Part shown: positions 16,409-23,303 of the stretch, one piece after another
Layout of the letters: each line of letters begins with the position of its first letter
Position numbering within the stretch: position 1 is the first letter of the stretch
Assembly (NCBI RefSeq): GCF_900110495.1
Contig: NZ_FODX01000001.1
Coordinates: 992,001 to 1,056,000 of the forward strand
Reading direction: 5' to 3'
DNA: 64,000 nt
From: Nitrosovibrio sp. Nv6
Lineage (GTDB): Bacteria; Pseudomonadota; Gammaproteobacteria; Burkholderiales; Nitrosomonadaceae
Notes under the pieces: model-generated
What the model was told of the DNA's origin: nothing
The model's database searches: none
Seen by the model: only the letters and a program-made list of their open reading frames with translations
Position numbers and translations under genes: made by a program

Positions 16409-17152
16409 TCATCCACGCGCACCGCGCTGCCGGCGTGTCTCAAACAGGCATATGCCGGCACTGACAGAGACATTAAGGCTCTCCACGCTGCCCAGCATGG
16501 GAATGGAAACAAGCTGGTCGCAGGTTTCACGTGTCAATCGGCGCATCCCTTTCCCCTCCGCGCCGAGCACCCACGCGATGGGTCCGTCAAGCCTGACGGA
16601 GTTGAGGTCGCTTTCCGCATCGGCGGTAGTACCAATTATCGAGACGCCATACTGTTTCAGTTCCCGCAAGGTACGCGCCAGATTGGTCACGGAAATATAG
16701 GGCACGGCATCGGCCGCACCACTCGCCACTTTGTGTACTGTGGCTGTGAGTCCAACAGCGCGGTCTTTCGGCGCGACCACCGCATGAACACCGAAGGCAT
16801 CAGCCACCCGCAAGCACGCACCCAGGTTATGCGGGTCCTGTATGCCATCCAGGACCAGCAGCAGTGCAGGCTCGATGAGCGTGTCGAGCACGTCTTCGAT
16901 ATCCACATGACTGCGGGAGGCATCTATGCATGCCGCAACGCCCTGATGGCGCGCATCGCCCGCCATCGCCGCAAGCCTACCGTTATCGCATGGAATCAAC
17001 CGCACGTCCTGGGTTTCGGCAAGCTTCGCCAGATCACGCGCACGCTGGTCCCGCCGATCAGCATCAAGAAAAATCTCCTTGATGCTGGCCGAATTCTGCC
17101 GCAGGCGGCTGGTAATGGCGTGGAAGCCGAATATAAAACGAGTGTTGGACAT
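16409..17152 (-). CDS. rlmB: 23S rRNA (guanosine-2'-O-)-methyltransferase
   Basis: Methylates the ribose of G2251 in 23S rRNA using SAM. The 247-residue protein has an N-terminal substrate-binding domain (about 1-80) and a SpoU-type knotted methyltransferase domain (about 95-245). Knot motifs are [12 protein letters not shown] near 103, [13 protein letters not shown] near 194, and [20 protein letters not shown] at the end. It follows rnr on the same strand by 86 bases, the same order as in E. coli, so they are probably cotranscribed. Confidence 0.96.
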   Translation of the reverse strand: MSNTRFIFGFHAITSRLRQNSASIKEIFLDADRRDQRARDLAKLAETQDVRLIPCDNGRLAAMAGDARHQGVAACIDASRSHVDIEDVLDTLIEPALLLVLDGIQDPHNLGACLRVADAFGVHAVVAPKDRAVGLTATVHKVASGAADAVPYISVTNLARTLRELKQYGVSIIGTTADAESDLNSVRLDGPIAWVLGAEGKGMRRLTRETCDQLVSIPMLGSVESLNVSVSAGICLFETRRQRGARG

Positions 17153-17238
17153 ACAAAAGAGAACAATTGAACAACTGAATGGGCCAGAATGCCGTACTCT
17201 GACCGATCAAGAACACTAGGCGATATTACGCCTCATCG

Positions 17239-19443
17239 CTAGCTCCTGGCTTTTGAATCCGCTGAATCCGGTCCACTATGTTCAGCCAGGACAAAATCAA
17301 TCTTGCTGGATTCCAGATCGACTCGCACCAGCGTGACCCTGAGTCGGTCGCCCAGGCGGTAGCGCTTGCCGCTGCGCTCGCCCAGCAATCTATGCTTGGC
17401 GGCATCGAAATGGAAATAGTCGCTGGGCAGCTCTGAAATATGTACCAGCCCCTCCACATAAATGCCATCCAGCGCCACGAAAAGGCCAAAACCGGTTACG
17501 GCGCTGATGACGCCGTCAAAGGATTCGCCAATTCTATCCTGCATGTAATAGCATTTAAGCCATGTCTCCACATCGCGGCTGGCATCGTCCGCACGGCGCT
17601 CTGTCTGTGAGCAATGCGCGCCCAGTTCATGCCAGTTTCCGGGAGAATATACTGTATCGTTCAGCACGGCCTTGATTGCGCGGTGCACCAGCAGATCGGG
17701 GTAACGCCTGATTGGCGAAGTGAAATGGGTATAAGATTCGTATGCAAGACCAAAATGGCCAACGTTGTCCGGACTGTAAACCGCCTGACGCAAGGATCGC
17801 AGCATTACGGTCTGCAACAGTTGCGCATCCGGCCTATCCTTGATTTTGGTCAACGTCTTGGCGTAGTCCTTGGCATGGGGCTCATCGCCACCGCTTAGCT
17901 GCACACCGAATTCCTTGAGGAAATCACGCAAGGCAAGCAGCTTTTCGGGCGTGGGACCTTCGTGAATGCGATAAAGCGTAGACTGTTTGTGCTTCTGCAA
18001 GAAATCCGAGGCACATACATTGGCGGCCAGCATGCATTCCTCGATCAGACGATGGGCATCGTTGCGCTTAACGGGGAGAATACGCTCGATTTTGCCCTGA
18101 TCGTTGAAAATCATCTGGGTTTCAATAGTTTCAAAATCGATTGCGCCCCGCTTGGCTCGCGCTTTCAACAACACTTTAAATAACTTGTAGAGCAGTTGGA
18201 TATGCGGCAGGAGGCTTTTATATTGCTTCGCGTCCTCACCCTTGGGATTGTCCAGCATGGCCGCGACTTTGGTATACGTGAGCCGGGCGTGGGAAAACAT
18301 CACCGCTGGATAGAAACGGTACTCGCGAAAATTACCCATTGCATCGAGATTGACTTCGCATACCATGCACAAACGCTCCACCTGCGGATTAAGCGAGCAC
18401 AAGCCATTGGAAAGCGCTTCCGGCAGCATCGGGATTACCCGGCGAGGGAAATATATCGAGTTGCCGCGATTGAATGCCTCCTGATCGAGCGCATCACGAG
18501 GGCTCACATAGTGACTGACGTCAGCGATGGCGACATATAGTTTGTAATCCTTTCCGTCACGCTCGCAATACACAGCGTCGTCAAAGTCTCGCGCGGTTTC
18601 CCCATCTATTGTCACCAATGGCAAATGCCGGATATCCTCCCTCTCCACCAGATCTGTTTTCAGCACTTTGTCGGGGAATTTGGCGGAGCGTTTTTCCACC
18701 TCCGGCGGAAACTGATGAGGCAGATCATGTTTGCGCAAAGCAATTTCAATCTCCATTCCGGGCGCTGTATATTCACCCAGAATTTCGATGATGCGGCCAA
18801 TGGGCTGGGCGTGTTTACTGGGCTGCTGGATGATTTCGACCATCACCACCTTGCCCGCCTTCGCGTTCATGGATTCTTCCCTGGGTATCAGGATATCCTG
18901 GCTGATACGTCTGTTCTCGGCCTCCACAAACAAAATTCCGTGATCGTCGTGCAGTCGCCCTACCAATTGTGTGACAGCACGTTCCAACACCTCAACAATT
19001 GTTCCTTCCCTGCGTCCGCGCCTGTCCACACCGATTTCGCGCACCATTACGCGGTCGCCATGCAGCGCCTTGTGCATTTCCTTGGCGCTCAGAAATAAAT
19101 CCGGACTGTCATCGTCGGGCACCAGGAAGCCGAAACCGTCCGGATGTCCCTGAACCTTGCCCTTGATAAGGTCGAGCTTCTCGACCACACAGATATCGCC
19201 CTTCCGGTTACGCATGATCTGACCCTCGCGTAACATTGCGGAAATACGGCGACCGAAAATTTCGTGTTCTTCCTCGGCGATTTCGAGCAGGCTCTGCAGC
19301 GCTTTCTCATTTACCGGAATACCCTGCTCTTCCAGGATTTGGAGTATAAATTCTCTGCTCGGCAGCGCGTGGCCATAGCGAGCCTTTTCGCGCTCAAGCT
19401 TAGGATCCAGATCGCGGAGTTTACGTTTCTTCTTAATTGACAA
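17239..19443 (-). CDS. rnr: Ribonuclease R
   Basis: A 3'-5' exoribonuclease of 734 residues that degrades structured RNA. The N-terminal helix-turn-helix region (about 25-90), cold-shock domains (about 90-250), the RNB catalytic domain (about 265-600; TIDGETARDFDDAVY carries metal-binding aspartates) and a C-terminal S1 domain (about 640-720; FDGVISAVTGFGLFVAL) are in the usual order. The start is TTG at 19443, preceded by AGGAAA about ten bases upstream. That start codon lies inside the -35 box of the divergent tRNA-Leu promoter. A Lys-rich tail seen in E. coli is absent. Confidence 0.95.
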   Translation of the reverse strand: MSIKKKRKLRDLDPKLEREKARYGHALPSREFILQILEEQGIPVNEKALQSLLEIAEEEHEIFGRRISAMLREGQIMRNRKGDICVVEKLDLIKGKVQGHPDGFGFLVPDDDSPDLFLSAKEMHKALHGDRVMVREIGVDRRGRREGTIVEVLERAVTQLVGRLHDDHGILFVEAENRRISQDILIPREESMNAKAGKVVMVEIIQQPSKHAQPIGRIIEILGEYTAPGMEIEIALRKHDLPHQFPPEVEKRSAKFPDKVLKTDLVEREDIRHLPLVTIDGETARDFDDAVYCERDGKDYKLYVAIADVSHYVSPRDALDQEAFNRGNSIYFPRRVIPMLPEALSNGLCSLNPQVERLCMVCEVNLDAMGNFREYRFYPAVMFSHARLTYTKVAAMLDNPKGEDAKQYKSLLPHIQLLYKLFKVLLKARAKRGAIDFETIETQMIFNDQGKIERILPVKRNDAHRLIEECMLAANVCASDFLQKHKQSTLYRIHEGPTPEKLLALRDFLKEFGVQLSGGDEPHAKDYAKTLTKIKDRPDAQLLQTVMLRSLRQAVYSPDNVGHFGLAYESYTHFTSPIRRYPDLLVHRAIKAVLNDTVYSPGNWHELGAHCSQTERRADDASRDVETWLKCYYMQDRIGESFDGVISAVTGFGLFVALDGIYVEGLVHISELPSDYFHFDAAKHRLLGERSGKRYRLGDRLRVTLVRVDLESSKIDFVLAEHSGPDSADSKARS

Positions 19444-19464
19444 AGCGATGATTTCCTATAAAAT
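19437..19464 (+). promoter_or_regulatory. Promoter of tRNA-Leu
   Basis: A perfect TTGACA (19437-19442) and TAAAAT (19459-19464) are separated by 16 bases and followed by GCGCC, the GC-rich discriminator typical of stable-RNA promoters under stringent control. Start would be near 19471, about 30 bases before the tRNA. The -35 hexamer overlaps the first codons of rnr on the other strand. Confidence 0.75.
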
Positions 19465-19501
19465 TGCGCCTCTGTCCCATATCCGGACAAGACGCACCAT
19501 T

Positions 19502-19588
19502 GCCCAGATGGCGGAATTGGTAGACGCACTAGGTTCAGGTCCTAGCGGTGGCAACACTGTGGAGGTTCGAGTCCTCTTCTGGGCACCA
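19502..19588 (+). tRNA. tRNA-Leu (anticodon CAG)
   Basis: An 87-base tRNA with a long variable arm. The acceptor stem is GCCCAGA/TCTGGGC, discriminator A, and CCA is encoded at 19586-19588. The anticodon stem CTAGG/CCTAG encloses TTCAGGT, giving CAG, which reads the CUG codon. The T loop GTTCGAGTC is standard. It is divergent from rnr and has a strong promoter. Confidence 0.96.
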
Positions 19589-20693
19589 CTATTCAGGATA
19601 CGCATTCCGCTCAAATTTTGGGGAATCCCGCATTTGCCCGGAACTCGGCCTCTTTCATTTGTGGTATCAGCTCGGGGTTAAAATTATAGCAGGCAGTACA
19701 GTCGGGTATCGATAAGAGTTGAAGACCTGTACTGTCGTGCCGACGCCGCCTGCTGTATGTGCAATTGACGATTCTGCGACAAACTCGTACCAGCTTCGAT
19801 TTGGGGGGCAGAAATGCATCGGCTTGAGCAGTACCCCCTATCAATTTAGCAGCTAAACAGAAATCCTGCAGGGATAATCCCCCATTTTCCCTGAATCAGC
19901 CACAGTAGCCGATTACCGCCGATTCAAGCGATTCCTAGCTGTAAAATCTTACAGCTATGCATGAATCCCAATCCGTTGTCTCATAGCATGTTCCCCGATC
20001 AACAATAATAGATGGCTGAAAGCATGCTTCCTCCGAGAGATGAAAGCTTATGCCGCCCACCCTTCAATCTGACTCCAGGCCAACTCAATGCCCGACTATC
20101 GAAGTGTTACAGCGCGCGTTGGGCAACTTGAGTTCAGACCGCAATCCTGTCAGATCATGAGCAATGCGCTTCGTGGCCATGAAATCGCGGCGCTTCCCAA
20201 GCCCCTTATTCCGAACGTCCCACACATTATGCTGCCTCGTTATATTGGAGGCATACCCGCAGCAGCGCTGGCGGAAACAGAATCCAGCTACCCATGGCAG
20301 AAAACAGACCAGTCACGCCGCACAACTCACCCAGCAAAAATAAGCGAAAACCCAAGGCGACGCCATGCTGTGCAATCAGCGGCAAAAGATGAGACAGTTT
20401 GTGCCGTTATACCTGACAAGCCGGAAAGGAAAAAATACATTCTATTGCCAACAAAGGAAACAAGGGAACAGGGAACACGATTTGTTTTGAAATTTTTTAC
20501 GTAGGGACAGCCGGGGCATTTATCGGTCCGCTTGCTCCTAGTAGTAATGACGTCTGATAAAAGCGCTTCCAACTGGAGAGAACGGTAGCCAGGCAAAGGT
20601 ATTTCCGGGTCGGCCTATATGCGCTGAAGCGAATAAACAGCGGTGCGATTTCAAAATCTGCGGATTTCTATTAAAGTTACCTGAGCTGATCTA
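19589..20693. other. 1.1 kb gene-poor gap
   Basis: No convincing gene. A plus-strand frame at 20088-20504 (138 codons) is open but looks like no family I know and lacks a ribosome binding site. The gap contains the shortened repeat element at 19844-19857 (itself an inverted repeat TTTAGC-A-GCTAAA) and a perfect inverted repeat at 19937-19956. It probably carries the promoter of the acyltransferase at 20694. The size is unusual for this window and may reflect a decayed gene. Confidence 0.45.
19937..19956. promoter_or_regulatory. Perfect 8-bp inverted repeat, possible operator
   Basis: AGCTGTAA (19937-19944) and TTACAGCT (19949-19956) are perfectly inverted with the spacer AATC. No T run follows, so it is not a typical terminator. 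Symmetry and size fit a dimeric regulator site. It lies 740 bases before the acyltransferase start, which is far for direct control. Confidence 0.4.
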
Positions 20694-21494
20694 ATGAATG
20701 ACATAGTGGCCGCCTTTAACGAATATTTTGAAGTTATCGAAGCTGATTCCTCTGGATTATTGGACGAAGTATTTCGTCTGCGTTACCGGGTGCTGTGTAT
20801 AGAGCAGCGTTTGCCAGGATTTGACGCCTCATGCTATCCCGAAGAGTACGAACGCGACAGCTATGACGACCGTTCATCTCATATTCTTCTTCGCCACCGC
20901 CCCTCCGGTGATTTTGTAGGAACTGCGCGTTTGATACTTCCAGTTCCGCTGAATCTGGAAACGCCGTTTCCTATTGAACAGCATACCCGGTTTGATCCCG
21001 CACTTTTTGATGTCAGAGCGCTTCCTCGACAACATACCGCCGAAATATCGCGCTTACTTATTGTGCGCCGATTCCGTCGACGCAGGGGGGACTGCGAAAA
21101 GTTTGGAAGTGAAATAGCTGTTGAAGGGAGCGATAGAAAAAAGCAACGTCGTTTCCCTCATCCCCTTCTGGCGCTTGTTGTTGGCATTGTACGTATGTCC
21201 GCTCGACACAATATCACACACTGCTTCTCGGTGATGGATCCCTCCCTGAACAGGTTGTTGGGCCACTACGGCATGCAATTTGATGCTATTGGACCGTTGA
21301 TCGACTATCACGGCCTACGTCAACCGTACTTCATCGATTTGATCAAGATCCTGGAAAGGATTTATGTAAATAATAACGACATTTGGGAATTGATTACCAA
21401 TTATGGCAATGCCTGGCCAAAGCCGACAAAACCAATTAGCCAGATATCAGTACAAAATATTAAGAAACTAGACTCCAGAATAGCGATTGCATAG
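20694..21494 (+). CDS. PEP-CTERM/exosortase-associated acyltransferase
   Basis: The 266-residue protein resembles the GNAT-like acyltransferases found with exosortase (PEP-CTERM) systems, related to acyl-homoserine lactone synthases and N-acyl amino acid synthases. Typical are EVFRLRYRVLCIEQ near 25-38, the acidic SYDDRSSHILLRH segment near 58-70, VGTARLILP near 76-84, and AEISRLLIVRRFRRR near 114-128. It would use an acyl donor, perhaps acyl-ACP, to modify a small amine; the substrate is unknown. No exosortase, PEP-CTERM protein or EPS gene is present in this window, so it stands apart from the system it usually accompanies. Family assignment is from memory of the pattern. Confidence 0.78.
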   Translation: MNDIVAAFNEYFEVIEADSSGLLDEVFRLRYRVLCIEQRLPGFDASCYPEEYERDSYDDRSSHILLRHRPSGDFVGTARLILPVPLNLETPFPIEQHTRFDPALFDVRALPRQHTAEISRLLIVRRFRRRRGDCEKFGSEIAVEGSDRKKQRRFPHPLLALVVGIVRMSARHNITHCFSVMDPSLNRLLGHYGMQFDAIGPLIDYHGLRQPYFIDLIKILERIYVNNNDIWELITNYGNAWPKPTKPISQISVQNIKKLDSRIAIA

Positions 21495-21641
21495 AAGCAA
21501 ATCGGCCTCTAACACACCGTATACATTTCAAAGATTGTCGTTGACCCTATTAGCCATTTCTCTATCAGTTATTTGGCGGGCAGTAGCTTCAGCCAGGCTT
21601 CAGTGTGCGGCCCACGAAATGATCGATCAATAATATAAATC

Positions 21642-22091
21642 GTGGCAATTAAAAAAAATACTGGCCGTTTTATCGTATTCGTGTGCCTGTTGCTCAGTAT
21701 GCTATATGCCGTAGGCATTGCTCGGGCAACGGATCAATATGAGATCATAACCCACCCCGGCGTCACCGAAAAAACACTTTCCAAGGGTTCCTTGCGTGCC
21801 ATCTTCGGCATGCGCCTGCATACGTGGTCAGATGGTACGGCCATCCGAGTGTTTGTGATGCCGGACGATACGCCTTTACACACCGCCTTTTCCAAGGAAA
21901 AGCTCAACGTCTTTCCGTACCAGCTTCGCTCAGCCTGGGACCGGCTTGTATTTTCCGGAACGGGTCAAGCGCCTTATACCGTAGCGTCCCCCGAGGAAAT
22001 GCTTGCCAAGGTTGCCAGCACACCTGGGGCAATAGGCTATTTGAACAAATCCATGATGGATGGCAGAGTCAATGTACTCCATATCAAATAG
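21642..22091 (+). CDS. PstS-like periplasmic protein
   Basis: A 149-residue exported protein with a signal peptide (hydrophobic about 10-28, cleavage near ARAT) and one phosphate-binding-protein-like domain. LSKGSLRAIFGMRLHTWSDG and IGYLNKS near the end are typical of short PBP-like proteins related to PstS. It is half the size of a full PstS, so it is more likely an accessory or sensor partner than a transport protein. The start is GTG at 21642. A possible promoter TTGACC-N16-TATCAG lies at 21541-21568. Its last codons overlap the porin start, so the two are translationally coupled. Confidence 0.78.
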   Translation: MAIKKNTGRFIVFVCLLLSMLYAVGIARATDQYEIITHPGVTEKTLSKGSLRAIFGMRLHTWSDGTAIRVFVMPDDTPLHTAFSKEKLNVFPYQLRSAWDRLVFSGTGQAPYTVASPEEMLAKVASTPGAIGYLNKSMMDGRVNVLHIK

Positions 22092-23292
22092 CGCCTCAGT
22101 CCGTTCCCCATGGACTGTCAGGCTGGTTGTCATGCCGGCTTTCCTGTTGAGTCTTGCTGCTCAAGCGGAAAAACTGCCGCAAAACCTTCAGATACACGGG
22201 TTCGCGAGCCAGGGGTGGTTAAAGAGTTCGGAGAATAATGTTTTCGGTAAAAGCGCTTCTGATAGCGGCAGCTTTGACTTTAGAGAATTTGGGCTCAACG
22301 CTTCGATGCGCCCCCTGACCAATCTGCAGTTTTCGGCACAGATGCTATCACGCACGGCAGGCGAAGGCAGTCCCGGCAACATCCGGCTCGATTATGGATT
22401 TATTGACTACACTTTCCTCTCCGGTGAAACCAGTCAACTGGGAATACGACTGGGCAGAATGAAAAACCCGCTCGGCTTCTACAATGACACGCGTGACGTT
22501 CCCTTCACGCGGCCCAGCATACTTTTACCACAATCAATATATTTCGACCGCACACGCAAGCTCGCGATTGCTGCGGACGGCGCACATTTGTACGGTGAGC
22601 ACCGCTCCAACATAGGGGTAATTTCCTTTCAGCTTGGGACGGGACGCCCGTTGGTTAGAGGCGCAGAAACCGAGGTGGCCTTCCTGGGACATGATTTTCC
22701 CGGTCACTTTACCCCGAAATTGTCATATATCGGTCGCGTAATGTACGAACTCGACGAAGGCAAACTTCGCTTCGCACTCAGCGGATCGCAGCTCAATCTA
22801 GGTTATAGCCCGGGGGTAGCGGATCTAATTCAAACGGGCACTATTCGCTTCACGCCCCTCATTTTCTCCGCTCAATATAACGCCGAGCGCTGGAGCCTCA
22901 CGGCTGAATATGCGCGACGCCACCTTGAGTACAAGAATTTTGGGTTGGCTCCGCTCAACTTGGATTTCACGGGGGAGAGCTATTACCTTCAAGGCGCCTA
23001 TCGTATTACCCCCGAGTGGGAAGCGATGCTGCGATACGATGTTCTGTACACCGATAGCGATGATCGTCAGGGAAAAAAATGGGCGGCCGCCACGGGACGC
23101 GCGGCGCATAATCGATTTGCCAAGGATATTACTGTCGGCCTGCGCTGGAATATCACGCCATCGTTTATGCTGCGGGCCGAATATCACCGCGTCAATGGCA
23201 CCGCTTGGCTCTCGACGCTGGATAATTCAAATCCCGCTGACCGGTCTCAGCACTGGGATCTCTTTTCAATCCTCGGTTCCTACCGGTTCTAG
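22072..23292 (+). CDS. Outer membrane porin-like beta-barrel protein
   Basis: A 406-residue outer membrane protein. The start at 22072 gives a signal peptide with hydrophobic core VVMPAFLLSLAAQA and cleavage before EKLPQN; an ATG four codons upstream is less likely because GGCAGAG precedes the chosen one. The mature part alternates polar and hydrophobic residues with many aromatic girdles, and ends in a phenylalanine (LGSYRF), the usual C-terminal signal for barrel insertion. Substrate is unknown. It overlaps the PstS-like gene by 20 bases and precedes the GGDEF-EAL gene by 11 bases, so the three form one operon. Confidence 0.82.
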   Translation: MYSISNSASVRSPWTVRLVVMPAFLLSLAAQAEKLPQNLQIHGFASQGWLKSSENNVFGKSASDSGSFDFREFGLNASMRPLTNLQFSAQMLSRTAGEGSPGNIRLDYGFIDYTFLSGETSQLGIRLGRMKNPLGFYNDTRDVPFTRPSILLPQSIYFDRTRKLAIAADGAHLYGEHRSNIGVISFQLGTGRPLVRGAETEVAFLGHDFPGHFTPKLSYIGRVMYELDEGKLRFALSGSQLNLGYSPGVADLIQTGTIRFTPLIFSAQYNAERWSLTAEYARRHLEYKNFGLAPLNLDFTGESYYLQGAYRITPEWEAMLRYDVLYTDSDDRQGKKWAAATGRAAHNRFAKDITVGLRWNITPSFMLRAEYHRVNGTAWLSTLDNSNPADRSQHWDLFSILGSYRF

Positions 23293-23303
23293 CGATAACC
23301 CTG

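Noticed and set aside
20088..20504. Plus-strand frame of 138 codons in the 1.1 kb gap
   Set aside because: It resembles no known family, has no ribosome binding site, and its composition is not protein-like. Could be a relic; not called as a gene.
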